DNA from: Maribacter arcticus
GTDB lineage: Bacteria > Bacteroidota > Bacteroidia > Flavobacteriales > Flavobacteriaceae
DNA: 64,000 bases
Assembly: GCF_900167935.1 (NCBI RefSeq)
Contig: NZ_FUYL01000013.1
Coordinates: forward strand, 61,876 to 125,875
Direction of reading: 5' to 3'
How positions within the stretch are numbered: position 1 is the stretch's first letter; each line of letters starts with the position of its first letter. This document shows, piece by piece, positions 26,350 through 35,832 of this stretch. Under the pieces are notes generated by a model. That model was not told the origin of the DNA. It worked only from the letters and a program-made list of their open reading frames with translations, and made no database searches. The position numbers and the translations under genes were made by a program.

Positions 26350-26679
26350 TTATAATTGGTCTTTAATTTTATTTAGTTCAGCTTTTACACGTTCTAATTT
26401 TTGAATAATATCAAAATTTGAAAGTGTTTTCTGTTTTTCTTCCTTAAGATGTGTTTTGGCACCATCAAGGGTAAATCCTCTTTCTTTTACTAAATGATAA
26501 ATAAGCTGAAGATTTTTAATGTCTTGGGGTGTAAATTTTCTATTGCCCTTTGCATTTTTTTTAGGCTGAAGCACATCGAATTCTTTCTCCCAAAAACGAA
26601 TTAGTGAGGCATTGACTCCAAAAGCACGAGCTACTTCGCCGATGCCATAATACCTTTTTTCTGGAAGTTCTATTTGCAT
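26350..26679 (-). CDS. MerR family transcriptional regulator
   Basis: 109 residues. A MerR winged helix at 8-75 (YYGIGEVARAFGVNASLIRFWEKEF, then GNRKFTPQDIKNLQLIYHLVKERGFTLDGAKTHL) and a short coiled-coil tail to the end. No Cys or effector domain, so it does not look like a metal sensor. The stop of the M23 peptidase gene and this start share one base (TAATG), so translation is coupled. It may regulate the downstream lemA/TPM genes; target sites are not visible. Confidence 0.9.
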   Translation of the reverse strand: MQIELPEKRYYGIGEVARAFGVNASLIRFWEKEFDVLQPKKNAKGNRKFTPQDIKNLQLIYHLVKERGFTLDGAKTHLKEEKQKTLSNFDIIQKLERVKAELNKIKDQL

Positions 26680-27656
26680 TAATCCAATGATTGGTTTTCT
26701 TGATTAGCGAATTTCAACATGTTTTCAAATTCTTCTGGAGATAAACTGCCATAGTAGAAATTGATTGGGTTGATTCTGTCTGTGTCTTTCCAGACTTCAT
26801 AATGTACGTGTGGTGCTTCTGAACGTCCTGTGCTACCTACAAAACCTATTAAATCACCACGTTTAACTTTTTGACCTTTCTTTACGTTGTATTGGCTCAA
26901 ATGAGCATATAGGCTTAAATACCCATAACCATGTTCGATACGAATGTGTTTGCCATATCCTGAAGAATTATTGTCCGCTCGGGAAATTGTGCCATCTCCA
27001 GCAGCATAAACCGGGGTTCCTTTTGGAGCCGTAAAATCCATACCATAATGCATTTTTCTTGCTTTGGTGAAAGGGTCTGACCTCCAGCCATAACCAGAAG
27101 CCATACGAGTAAGGTCTTCGTTATTTATAGGTTGAATTGCAGGAATAGACATTAATAACTTTTCTTTTTCTTCGGCCAACTTGGTAATCTCATCTAATGA
27201 TCTAGATTGTATGGCCATTTGTTTTTTAATAATATCTAACCTTTTTGTAGTAGAGACAATCATTTCTGAATTGTTGAAGCCTTCTAATGATTTGTATCGA
27301 TTTATACCTCCAAATCCTGCTTTTCGTTGTTCGTCTGGTATTGGATTTGCTTCAAAATATAGTCGGTAAATATTATTGTCGCGTTCCTCAATATTACCAA
27401 GAACCTCCTCAATCTGTTCCATTTTTTTGTTCAATAGCTCATATTGAAGCTCGTAATTTTTTGCTTCACGAGCCAAAGAAAGTTCCCTGGGGGTATTAAT
27501 CAGGTTGGTGTTTAAAAGAAGAATAAGAGATAAAAGTCCAAATAGGAAAGACCCTAAAACAAAGAATGCGATATTTCTATAGCGCTTTGATTTTACGGGC
27601 TCTATTTTACGGTACGACAGGGTGTCCGGGTCGTAATAGTATTTTACCTTAGACAT
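26679..27656 (-). CDS. M23 family cell-wall endopeptidase (LytM domain)
   Basis: 325 residues. Short cytosolic N-terminus, one membrane helix (about 28-50, IAFFVLGSFLFGLLSLILLL), a coiled coil about 55-160, and a LytM/M23 domain at the C-terminus. Zinc ligands are in MHYGMDF (His, Asp) and in HVHYEVW (His). Cuts peptidoglycan cross-links, or acts as a division or elongation factor in the periplasm. First gene of the minus-strand unit that continues into MerR, LemA and TPM genes. A minus-strand -7-like TATATTTG (27710-27703) lies 47 bases before the start. Confidence 0.92.
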   Translation of the reverse strand: MSKVKYYYDPDTLSYRKIEPVKSKRYRNIAFFVLGSFLFGLLSLILLLNTNLINTPRELSLAREAKNYELQYELLNKKMEQIEEVLGNIEERDNNIYRLYFEANPIPDEQRKAGFGGINRYKSLEGFNNSEMIVSTTKRLDIIKKQMAIQSRSLDEITKLAEEKEKLLMSIPAIQPINNEDLTRMASGYGWRSDPFTKARKMHYGMDFTAPKGTPVYAAGDGTISRADNNSSGYGKHIRIEHGYGYLSLYAHLSQYNVKKGQKVKRGDLIGFVGSTGRSEAPHVHYEVWKDTDRINPINFYYGSLSPEEFENMLKFANQENQSLD

Positions 27657-27685
27657 GAATGTAATTTATCCTATTTTTGTTATTT

Positions 27686-27739
27686 AATTTTAACGGAACA
27701 AACAAATATAAAAATAGTTTTATATAAACCGTTAAAATT
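27686..27739. repeat. 11-base inverted repeat framing the alaS/M23 divergent region
   Basis: AATTTTAACGG (27686-27696) and CCGTTAAAATT (27729-27739), perfect, with 32 bases between. The centre holds CAAATATA (27703-27710), the minus-strand -7 box for the M23 gene. The arms lie 30 and 22 bases from the two start codons, so a regulator bound to both arms could control both genes. Confidence 0.6.
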
Positions 27740-27760
27740 TGTAAAAGCTTAGCATTTTAG

Positions 27761-30376
27761 ATGAATTCCAAGGATACAAGAACCCAGTTTCTAAATTTTT
27801 TCAAAGGTAAAGGACATAAAATTGTTCCTTCTGCACCAATGGTTATAAAAGATGACCCAACCCTACTTTTTACAAACGCGGGTATGAACCAATTTAAAGA
27901 ATATTTTTTAGGCATTAGTCAATCTAAGAATACAAGGGTTGTTGATACGCAAAAATGTTTAAGGGTAAGTGGTAAGCACAATGATTTAGAAGAAGTAGGT
28001 AAAGATACCTACCACCATACCATGTTCGAAATGTTGGGCAACTGGAGTTTTGGTGATTACTTTAAAGAAGAAGCTATTACATGGGCTTGGGAATTATTGA
28101 CAGAAGTTTTAAAAATCGATAAAGAAAGTCTTTATGTTTCCGTATTTGAAGGAAGTGAAGATGCCGATAAATTAGAAAAAGACCATGAGGCTTATGCTTT
28201 ATGGAAAAAAATTGTTCCTGTAGATAGAATTATCATGGGAAACAAAAAGGATAATTTCTGGGAAATGGGGGATCAAGGTCCGTGTGGGCCATGTTCCGAA
28301 ATACATGTGGATATTCGCTCGAAAGAAGAGAAGGCTAAAGTTTCTGGAGCTAGTTTAGTAAATCAAGATCATCCTCAAGTTGTAGAAATTTGGAATTTGG
28401 TATTTATGCAGTACAATCGAAAAGCTAATGGCTCTTTAGAAAGTTTACCTGCAAAACATGTTGATACAGGTATGGGCTTCGAACGTCTTTGTATGGTTTT
28501 ACAAGGCGTACAATCGAATTATGACACCGATATTTTCACACCGCTGATTCGTGAAATTGAAACAATAACCAATTCTGATTACGGTAAAAATGAAGAAGTT
28601 GATATTGCTATACGTGTTATAAGCGATCATATACGTGCGGTTTCTTTTTCTATTGCAGATGGCCAATTACCTAGCAATACAGGAGCAGGTTATGTGATAA
28701 GAAGAATTCTGAGAAGAGCGGTACGTTACGGATTTACGTTTTTGAATACGAAAGAGCCGTTTATGTATCGTTTGGTGAATGTGCTTACCGATTCTTTAGG
28801 TGATGCTTATCCAGAATTGAAAGACCAAAAGCAGTTAATCGAAAACGTAATTAAAGAAGAGGAATTTTCTTTCTTAAAGACCCTTGATCAAGGGTTGGTT
28901 TTACTAGATACTATTATAACAAATACTAAAGGTAAAACTGTTGATGGTAGTAAAGCATTTGAATTATATGATACTTTCGGATTCCCCATAGATTTGACTG
29001 CATTGATTTTAAGCGAAAAAGGCTATGAATTAGATGAAGCTGGTTTTGATACCGCTATGCAGCAACAAAAGAATAGGTCTAAATCTGCATCTGTTGTTTC
29101 AAAGCAAGATTGGGAAATTTTAGTAGATGATAACGAGCAAGAATTTGTTGGTTATGATTTACTTGATGTTGAGGTGAAGATTACTAAGTATCGTAAAATA
29201 GTTTCAAAGAAAGATGGTACTCAGTTTCAGATAGTCTTTAATCTAACCCCATTTTATGCCGAAGGTGGTGGTCAAGTAGGGGATAAGGGCTATTTAGAAG
29301 ATACACATGGTGATGTTGTTTATATTACCGACACGAAAAAAGAGAATAATGAAATTATTCATTTCGCTAAGAATTTACCAAAGCATTTAGGTGAGAGTTT
29401 TAAAGCCGTAGTAGATAAAAAGCAACGTAGTAGAACAGAGTCGAATCATACGGCAACACATTTGCTACATCAAGCATTGCGTGAAATTCTAGGTAAGCAT
29501 GTTGAGCAAAAAGGCTCATCGGTGCACTCTAAATATTTACGTTTCGATTTCTCTCACTTTGCTAAACTCACGAGTGAAGAACTGCATGATGTTGAAAATT
29601 TTGTAAATGCACGAATTGATGGACAATTACATTTGCAGGAACAGCGAAATGTGCCAATGAAAGATGCTGTAGAAGCAGGTGCGATGGCATTGTTTGGTGA
29701 AAAATATGGTGATGCGGTTCGTACGATAAGATTTGGACAGTCTATCGAATTATGTGGTGGAACCCATGTGAAAAATACGAGCGAAATCTGGCAGTTTAAA
29801 ATTAAGTCAGAAGGTGCGGTAGCGGCGGGTATTAGAAGAATCGAAGCTATAACAGGCGATGCAGTGAAAGATTTTCATGTAGATAATGATAAGCTTTTGT
29901 CTAAGATAAAAGATGTCTTAGGAAATTCTCAAGACCCAGTTAAAAGTGTGGTTGGTTTGCAAGACGAAAATAGTAATCTTAAAAAGCAAGTTGCCGAATT
30001 GTTGAAAGACAAGGCAAAGAATCTTAAAGGAGAATTGTTACAGGAGCTTCAAGTAGTGAACGGAGTGCAGTTTTTAGCCAAACATATCGATTTGGATGCA
30101 GGTGGCGTAAAAGACCTATGTTTTGAAATGGGCAATAATAAGGACAACCTTTTTCTGCTTTTTGGAACGGAACAAAATGGTAAAGCTTTTTTGTCTTGCT
30201 ATGTGTCAAAAGAACTGGTTGCGTCAAAAGGGTTGAATGCCGGTACTATTGTAAGAGAATTGGGTAAATATATACAAGGTGGTGGCGGTGGTCAACCTTT
30301 CTTTGCAACGGCAGGTGGTAAGAATCCTGACGGAATAAGCGAGGCCTTAGATAAAGCCAAGGAATATTTGCAATAA
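27761..30376 (+). CDS. alaS: alanine--tRNA ligase
   Basis: 871 residues, full length. Class II catalytic domain at the N-terminus ([38 protein letters not shown]), tRNA-recognition domain, editing domain with the zinc-type motif [13 protein letters not shown] and [11 protein letters not shown], and the C-Ala domain ending in [15 protein letters not shown]. Charges tRNA-Ala and clears misacylated Ser or Gly. Starts divergently from the M23 gene, 104 bases apart. Followed by 148 bases with nothing I can identify. Confidence 0.98.
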   Translation: MNSKDTRTQFLNFFKGKGHKIVPSAPMVIKDDPTLLFTNAGMNQFKEYFLGISQSKNTRVVDTQKCLRVSGKHNDLEEVGKDTYHHTMFEMLGNWSFGDYFKEEAITWAWELLTEVLKIDKESLYVSVFEGSEDADKLEKDHEAYALWKKIVPVDRIIMGNKKDNFWEMGDQGPCGPCSEIHVDIRSKEEKAKVSGASLVNQDHPQVVEIWNLVFMQYNRKANGSLESLPAKHVDTGMGFERLCMVLQGVQSNYDTDIFTPLIREIETITNSDYGKNEEVDIAIRVISDHIRAVSFSIADGQLPSNTGAGYVIRRILRRAVRYGFTFLNTKEPFMYRLVNVLTDSLGDAYPELKDQKQLIENVIKEEEFSFLKTLDQGLVLLDTIITNTKGKTVDGSKAFELYDTFGFPIDLTALILSEKGYELDEAGFDTAMQQQKNRSKSASVVSKQDWEILVDDNEQEFVGYDLLDVEVKITKYRKIVSKKDGTQFQIVFNLTPFYAEGGGQVGDKGYLEDTHGDVVYITDTKKENNEIIHFAKNLPKHLGESFKAVVDKKQRSRTESNHTATHLLHQALREILGKHVEQKGSSVHSKYLRFDFSHFAKLTSEELHDVENFVNARIDGQLHLQEQRNVPMKDAVEAGAMALFGEKYGDAVRTIRFGQSIELCGGTHVKNTSEIWQFKIKSEGAVAAGIRRIEAITGDAVKDFHVDNDKLLSKIKDVLGNSQDPVKSVVGLQDENSNLKKQVAELLKDKAKNLKGELLQELQVVNGVQFLAKHIDLDAGGVKDLCFEMGNNKDNLFLLFGTEQNGKAFLSCYVSKELVASKGLNAGTIVRELGKYIQGGGGGQPFFATAGGKNPDGISEALDKAKEYLQ

Positions 30377-30524
30377 CACCTTATTTATTCTGATGTTTTA
30401 AATAGGCTAAAATTGTTTCAGAGTACGGTCATCTTATTAAATAAAAATTTAAGACTATCTTCAAAATGTAGATAGAAACACTTCATTTTTTTAATTTGAA
30501 GGAGTTAAATAACTTGATAGTTTT

Positions 30525-31370
30525 ATGAAAAAGTATTTAATTATTTTACTGAGTGTTGTCTCGTGCAATTTGGCAACCAAAGAAAAAAACAGTACAGATG
30601 GTTCCGAAGCTATAGCACTTACCTCTGTCGATTCAATGCGGATTAAAGGTTTTATTCAAAAAGCTTTTAGCACGCCTTTACATTCTTTAGAACATCAACA
30701 ATTTTTAGACTCAGCTCTTGCCATTCAGCCAAATAACGGTTGGCTTTGGCAGCAAAAGGCTATGCCTTTATATAAGGCAAGAAAGTATCAGTTGGGTAAG
30801 CCATTTTTAGAGAAAGCTGTTGAGCATGATCCTAAAAAATGGTTGGATTATAGCGGATTTATGCGATGCATATTTTCTAAGGATTACATAAAATCTATAT
30901 CCGAATTTATGAGAGCCAAAAAAGAGTATGGCGATGGTTATGTAATGGACCACACTTATAATTTTTACATCGGCTTAGATTACCTTCAATTAAATCAATT
31001 TTCTAAGGCTAGAGAGTTCTTACTTTTAAGTAAAGAGCAACAATTTAAAGACTTTCCTAAAGACCTGCCACAAGAGGCATGTCATTATCTAGATTGGTAT
31101 TATTTGGGTATTGCAGATTTTGAACTTGGTAATTATCAAGAGGCTATTGAATCTTTTAATATGTCTTTAATGGTTTATGAGAATTTTGCTGATGCGCTTT
31201 ACTTTAAAGGTAGGAGTATGACTAAATTAGGTGATGTGGAAGAAGGTGTGAAATGGGAGAAAATGGCATTTGAAAATGGAGATAACACGATTAATGAGGA
31301 TAACGTTATTTATGAAATTTATCCATATCAAGTTTTTCACAAGCTAAACGAAAGTGTGCGACCAAAATGA
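30525..31370 (+). CDS. tetratricopeptide repeat lipoprotein
   Basis: 281 residues. Signal peptide with lipobox (LLSVVSC, Cys15). Then TPR-type helical hairpins, clearest at AIQPNNGWLWQQKAMPLYKARKYQLGKPFLEKA and DWYYLGIADFELGNYQEAIESFNMSL. Likely a periplasm-facing scaffold anchored to a membrane; partner unknown. The next gene overlaps by 4 bases (ATGA), so the TPR, GSCFA and DUF4230 genes form one operon with coupled translation. A weak GAAGGAG ribosome-binding site occurs about 20 bases before the ATG. Confidence 0.82.
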   Translation: MKKYLIILLSVVSCNLATKEKNSTDGSEAIALTSVDSMRIKGFIQKAFSTPLHSLEHQQFLDSALAIQPNNGWLWQQKAMPLYKARKYQLGKPFLEKAVEHDPKKWLDYSGFMRCIFSKDYIKSISEFMRAKKEYGDGYVMDHTYNFYIGLDYLQLNQFSKAREFLLLSKEQQFKDFPKDLPQEACHYLDWYYLGIADFELGNYQEAIESFNMSLMVYENFADALYFKGRSMTKLGDVEEGVKWEKMAFENGDNTINEDNVIYEIYPYQVFHKLNESVRPK

Positions 31371-32326
31371 ATCTTTTAACCCAAATTCCACTTTCAAAAG
31401 CAAAATCTACAATTGATTATTCAAGTCAATTATTTTTATTGGGTTCATGTTTTTCACAAAATATAGGAGAAAAACTTAAGCACTATAAGTTTCAGGAGTT
31501 ACAGAATCCGTTTGGGATTTTATTTCATCCATTGGCAATTGAAAAACTGATTCAAAGGGCGGTTCAACAAGATGTTTATGTTGAAAATGATGTGTTCAAT
31601 ATAAATGAACAATGGCATTGTTTTGATGCGCATTCAGAGTTAAGTAATCCGTTCAAAGAAAAATTAATTTCAGATTTAAATTTCGCGGTTGAACGTACAT
31701 TGGTTCAATTGAAAAAGGCAAGTCACGTCATCATCACTTTTGGTACTGCTTGGGTATATCGAAATACTTCTAGCAAGCAAGTAGTTGCAAATTGTCATAA
31801 AGTACCTCACTCAAATTTCACGAAAGAATTACTGGGTGTTGAAGATGTAAAAGAGAGTTTAAAGCGAACTATCGAGTTGGTTCATTCAGTAAATCCGGAA
31901 GTTCAATTTATTTTCACGGTATCTCCGGTACGGCATTTAAAAGATGGGTTTGTACAGAATCAATTGAGCAAGGCGCATTTAATTTCTGCTATTCATCAAC
32001 TAATTGATACCGATAAGATTTCATATTTTCCAAGTTATGAGATTATGATGGATGAGTTGCGTGATTATCGTTTTTATGTAAAAGACATGGTGCACCCTAA
32101 TGAAATGGCTGTTGATTATATTTGGGAAAAATTCTGTGAGGTTTGGATTGATGATAGCGTTAGTGATACAATGACTAAGGTTGATGAGATACAGCGAGGG
32201 TTGAGACATCGGGCTTTTAATCCGAACGGTATGGCTCATCAAAATTTTTTAACATCGCTACGGGGTAAAATTGCATATATAAAACAAACCTATCCATTTA
32301 TGGATTTCAAACTTCCTGAAGCATGA
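31367..32326 (+). CDS. GSCFA domain protein
   Basis: 319 residues, no signal peptide. The family name motif is at the start (FLLGSCFSQNIGEKL), with the last block MVHPNEMAVDYIWEKF near residue 240. These are the Ser and His of an SGNH-like esterase layout, and FGTAWVYR and SPVRHLKDGF are further typical blocks. A hydrolase on an ester or acyl group is likely; no substrate is known. Placed inside an operon, overlapping the TPR lipoprotein and the DUF4230 gene by 4 bases each. Confidence 0.87.
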   Translation: MNLLTQIPLSKAKSTIDYSSQLFLLGSCFSQNIGEKLKHYKFQELQNPFGILFHPLAIEKLIQRAVQQDVYVENDVFNINEQWHCFDAHSELSNPFKEKLISDLNFAVERTLVQLKKASHVIITFGTAWVYRNTSSKQVVANCHKVPHSNFTKELLGVEDVKESLKRTIELVHSVNPEVQFIFTVSPVRHLKDGFVQNQLSKAHLISAIHQLIDTDKISYFPSYEIMMDELRDYRFYVKDMVHPNEMAVDYIWEKFCEVWIDDSVSDTMTKVDEIQRGLRHRAFNPNGMAHQNFLTSLRGKIAYIKQTYPFMDFKLPEA

Positions 32327-32937
32327 AAAAATTTATAGCTGGCGTCGTAATTACTTTGGCAATAGTTTTTATTATTCGTTCCTGTAATGACAGTAAGAAA
32401 GATAAGTCGATTTTGCAGGAGAACTCCATGCTTATTCAACAAGAAATCACAAACGTTTCTAAATTGATAGTTACTGAAGGCCATTTTGCTGAGGTGTATA
32501 ATTATAAAGATTCTAAAGAGCTTTTTGGTCAGTTATTGCGTGCCGAGAAAAAAGCGCTAGTGGTAGTAAATGCAGATGTAACGGTTGCTTACGATTTAAG
32601 TCAAATAGATTTTGAAATTGATATGGCAACTAAAACGGTTAAAATAAATAGTATACCAGAAGCAGAAATTAAGTTGAATCCAGATTTTGAATATTATGAC
32701 GTTACCGCAGACTATTTGAACCAATTCGATGCTGCCGATTATAATAAAATTAAAAAAACGGTAAACACTTCATTGATGAAAAAGGTGGAAGCCTCATCTT
32801 TAAGAACCAATGCTGAAAACAGATTGATAAGTGAATTGCAGAAGTTCTATATTCTTACAAATTCTATGGGTTGGCGTTTAACCTACCAAGAACAAATGAT
32901 TGAATCTTTAGAAGGTTTGCAGGTCATTAAGCCGTAG
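32323..32937 (+). CDS. DUF4230 membrane-anchored protein
   Basis: 204 residues. An N-terminal membrane segment (AGVVITLAIVFIIRSC) is followed by a soluble domain typical of DUF4230 (ALVVVNADVTVAYDLSQIDFEIDMATKTVKIN; TNSMGWRLTYQE). No function is known. Last gene of the TPR-GSCFA-DUF4230 operon. Its end overlaps the convergent phenylalanine hydroxylase gene by 11 bases, so there is no space for an ordinary terminator between them. Confidence 0.85.
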   Translation: MKKFIAGVVITLAIVFIIRSCNDSKKDKSILQENSMLIQQEITNVSKLIVTEGHFAEVYNYKDSKELFGQLLRAEKKALVVVNADVTVAYDLSQIDFEIDMATKTVKINSIPEAEIKLNPDFEYYDVTADYLNQFDAADYNKIKKTVNTSLMKKVEASSLRTNAENRLISELQKFYILTNSMGWRLTYQEQMIESLEGLQVIKP

Positions 32938-34699
32938 TTTCAATCTCTGTTGAAGCCAATTCCAAGCCATCATCTATCAATTGGCCTAAGTTTGGCTGAT
33001 TTTGCTTAATGGTTTCAAGATGAATTTTTATACTGTCGGTCAATGCCTTATCTGCACTTTTTACCGCCAATTCATATATTTCTATGGGCAATAACCAATC
33101 TAACGGATATTTCTGCTGTATTTCTTGAAACACCTTGGTTCTTGAAATAATGGTATTCTTTCCTTCTCTAAAATCACGTATTAATTTATAATACGATTCA
33201 AGTTCATTTAGGTTGGTAATGTCATAATTTATAGACACCTTACTTAGCGTATGGTCTAGTAAATCAAAGCTTTTTAAATCTGCTGGCCCATGGTATGCAG
33301 AAACTATTTCTTCGCCAATGGCCATATTATATAATTCGTTGTTCGATTCGAAAATAATTTTATTGTTATGGGTGACTTTGCAATTTTCGAAGGTGATTAA
33401 AATAATCCGTCCTTGCAGATTACGTGTACCCGTGACTATTTTACCTGTAACATTAATGCCTCCTGTAAAATCTAACGATACGACTTCACCTTCATAAATT
33501 TTGTAGGCCTTAAGGTCGCGCGGACTCATGTCTTCAATAGGTATGTTTATACCTTTTAATCTACCGATTGGTGACCCAAACCCAGTTTCATGTTGGTTAA
33601 TATCTTGGCCTACTAATTCTTTCTCTCTATAGGCAAGGGCTGATTTTCCTTTGGTTTGAAAATAGATTGGTTTACCGTCATGCTCAATTAACGTTTCAAA
33701 ATTTCCAGATACTTGCAAGCCCGTACTTAGCTCAATTGTTCCTAGTTCTTTAGAGGTAATCAATTTTTGTAAACCACTAAGACCACCCCTACGTAGCGCC
33801 ATCGTGTTGGTGAAATCTTCTAAAACCTGACTTAAAAATGCAAAATCTGGAGTTACAAAGAGTTGAGGTTGAGGTTTTGTAATATCGAACGAAGTTCTTG
33901 CGGCTTCTAGCGAATAGGGTAGCTTTTTAACCTCGTCGGTCATACACCATTGACTTTCGCCAATAGAAGACAAAAGTCCTGCTCCATATATTTTCGGATC
34001 TTTTACAGTGCCGATGAGTCCGTATTCAACGGTCCACCAATGAAGATTTCGAATAAGGGCCATCTCGCTTGGTTCCCCCATATTTTCTTGTAAAAATTCA
34101 ATGTGTTTTTCAGCTTTTTCAATTTCCTCTAACGCTGTTCCCCTAGCTTCTTTAATTATAGAGAGATGGCGTACCGCCTCATACAATTCAAAATCTTTTG
34201 CGCTTGATATCGCCTTGCAGCCGATTTCTCCAAATCGTCTTAAGTAAGCTGAATATTCTGGATTTCCTATAATTGGAGCATGACCTGCTCCTTCATGAAT
34301 AATATCAGGAGCTGGGGTGTACGCTATGTTTTCTAGCTGACGAATATCAGAAGCGATGACCAAAACATTATATGCCTGAAATTCCATAAATGCAGCTGGC
34401 GGAATAAACCCATCAACGGCTACCGCCGCCCAACCTAAATCTTTTAGAATACGGTTCATGCCGTACATGTTAGGGATGTTGTCAATAGAAATACCAGTTT
34501 TTCTTAATCCTTCTAAATATGATTTATGGGCTACCTTACTTAGGTAGGCAACATTTTTTCGCATCACATAACGCCATACTGCTTGGTTAATGGGCGTATA
34601 AGTCTCATAGTTTTGAGGCTTTATGTATTGTATAAGATGTTTTGGGAGTTTATCTAAAATAGGATTACTCTCATAGCCTTTACCGTTCATCTGCTTCAT
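32927..34699 (-). CDS. aromatic amino acid hydroxylase (phenylalanine 4-monooxygenase type), enlarged
   Basis: 590 residues; usual bacterial phenylalanine hydroxylases have about 270-300. The iron triad is present: His135 and His140 in DIIHEGAGHAP and Glu225 in WTVEYGL. Between them about 40 extra residues are inserted (about 160-205, charged and helical). From about 340 to the end is an added part: a beta-rich segment (GGINVTGKIVTGTRNLQGRI) and a helical tail. No N-terminal ACT domain. It should make tyrosine from phenylalanine with a pterin cofactor and O2, in the cytosol. Tyrosine could then enter the hmgA/fahA route at 1-2420. Start overlaps the DUF3291 gene by 4 bases (coupled). Similar long forms occur in Bacteroidetes, so it need not be a recent fusion. 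Confidence 0.85.
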   Translation of the reverse strand: MKQMNGKGYESNPILDKLPKHLIQYIKPQNYETYTPINQAVWRYVMRKNVAYLSKVAHKSYLEGLRKTGISIDNIPNMYGMNRILKDLGWAAVAVDGFIPPAAFMEFQAYNVLVIASDIRQLENIAYTPAPDIIHEGAGHAPIIGNPEYSAYLRRFGEIGCKAISSAKDFELYEAVRHLSIIKEARGTALEEIEKAEKHIEFLQENMGEPSEMALIRNLHWWTVEYGLIGTVKDPKIYGAGLLSSIGESQWCMTDEVKKLPYSLEAARTSFDITKPQPQLFVTPDFAFLSQVLEDFTNTMALRRGGLSGLQKLITSKELGTIELSTGLQVSGNFETLIEHDGKPIYFQTKGKSALAYREKELVGQDINQHETGFGSPIGRLKGINIPIEDMSPRDLKAYKIYEGEVVSLDFTGGINVTGKIVTGTRNLQGRIILITFENCKVTHNNKIIFESNNELYNMAIGEEIVSAYHGPADLKSFDLLDHTLSKVSINYDITNLNELESYYKLIRDFREGKNTIISRTKVFQEIQQKYPLDWLLPIEIYELAVKSADKALTDSIKIHLETIKQNQPNLGQLIDDGLELASTEIETTA

Positions 34700-35160
34700 T
34701 TTTTTATACTGTTACCTTGTGTATCGAACATTTTTTTGATTGAAAATACACTCGGCGTATCACCGTGTTTTTCGTGGTGGAGTAGTTTTTTCTTAACCAT
34801 TTCTAAGGTAGGGGTTTCTTCGACCGGAATCCACCACATAATGAATTGAGAGGGTCCACCTATATCAAACCATTTTTTCTTATTTCGTAGAAAGTAACTA
34901 TGCACTGAACTATAAACAAAATTAGAGAGAGAATCGTAATCTTCCCAAACACTAACATTGATTGCCATTAATTCATCTTTAAATGGAGACTCTATATATG
35001 ACGCCGACTTGCCATCGGTATCAGTTAGTCTCCATATAAAACCTTCGCTCTCTTCGGCTAATTTATTTACCGGCTCTAAAAAATCTGTAAACTCTTTCAT
35101 TAGAGGGTTGTCTAAAGATGCTTTAAAACGGGCAATATTGGCTTGTGCTAGGTAGTACAT
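34696..35160 (-). CDS. DUF3291 protein
   Basis: 154 residues, cytosolic. It begins MYYLAQANIARFKASLDNPLMKEF and has ESEGFIWRLTD and WEDYDSLSNFVYSSVHSYFLR, the DUF3291 pattern, a ferredoxin-like fold related to small antibiotic-biosynthesis-type monooxygenase domains. No function is established. It lies upstream of the hydroxylase and shares ATGA with it, which suggests a helper role, but this is inference. Divergent from the Lrp/AsnC gene 146 bases away. Confidence 0.82.
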   Translation of the reverse strand: MYYLAQANIARFKASLDNPLMKEFTDFLEPVNKLAEESEGFIWRLTDTDGKSASYIESPFKDELMAINVSVWEDYDSLSNFVYSSVHSYFLRNKKKWFDIGGPSQFIMWWIPVEETPTLEMVKKKLLHHEKHGDTPSVFSIKKMFDTQGNSIKK

Positions 35161-35306
35161 TCATATTGAATTTCTATTAAATTTAATAAAACAGGATTTA
35201 ATATTTGTTAATAATATATAAATTGGTAAAAATAACTAAATTTATGTTATTTTAAAGGAATAAGTTGTTTTTAAAGGTGCGATTTATAACGTAAACAGGA
35301 AAAAGT

Positions 35307-35774
35307 ATGATAGATAAGCTTGATAATATTGATAGGGAAATTTTAAAAATTTTGCAGAAGGATGCTAAAACGGTTGCAAAATCAATTGCTCAAGAACTAG
35401 GGTTGACAAAAACCCCGGTTTATGAGCGTATAAAACGTTTAGAGCAAGATGGGTTCATTAAGAACTATGTTGCCATCTTGGATAAAGATAAAATTGAGGA
35501 AAGTATTACTGTTTTTAGTTTTGTTTCATTGGAAACACAGAAAGGAGCAATGATGGATGAATTTTTTGAAGATGTTAAAAGTTATCCTGAAGTCGTTGAA
35601 TGTTTTGTGGTGGGTGGTGAATTTGATTTTCTTTTGAAAGTAGTGGTCAAAAATTTAGATGCATATTACGATTTCGCAAAGTTTAAGATAGCTTCATTAC
35701 CTAGTATAGGTAGTGTAAAAAGTGCTTTCGTTTTAAACGAGGTAAAGAATGATACTAATTTTCCTTTGTTATAA
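35307..35774 (+). CDS. Lrp/AsnC family transcriptional regulator
   Basis: 155 residues: winged-helix domain at 1-60 (DREILKILQKDAKTVAKSIAQELGLTKTPVYERIKRL) and an AsnC-type RAM domain to the end (EVVECFVVGGEFDFLLKVV), which binds amino acids. Being divergent from the phenylalanine hydroxylase unit, it probably senses an aromatic amino acid and regulates it. AGGAAAAAG before the ATG is a fair ribosome-binding site. A 15-base perfect hairpin (35777-35813) follows its stop by 2 bases. Confidence 0.92.
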   Translation: MIDKLDNIDREILKILQKDAKTVAKSIAQELGLTKTPVYERIKRLEQDGFIKNYVAILDKDKIEESITVFSFVSLETQKGAMMDEFFEDVKSYPEVVECFVVGGEFDFLLKVVVKNLDAYYDFAKFKIASLPSIGSVKSAFVLNEVKNDTNFPLL

Positions 35775-35776
35775 AA

Positions 35777-35813
35777 AAGCGGAAGTTAATAATAGCCCTA
35801 TTAACTTCCGCTT
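35777..35813. terminator. bidirectional terminator, 15-base perfect stem
   Basis: AAGCGGAAGTTAATA (35777-35791) and its exact complement (35799-35813) enclose a 7-base loop. Six A residues (35773-35778) give a strong T-run on the minus strand. It stops the minus-strand DUF4136 gene and probably the Lrp gene as well. Confidence 0.88.
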
Positions 35814-35832
35814 CTATTAAAATAAGTGTGTA

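Noticed and set aside
30377..30524. Gap between alaS and the TPR lipoprotein
   Set aside because: No terminator, small gene or RNA found; only AT-rich sequence.
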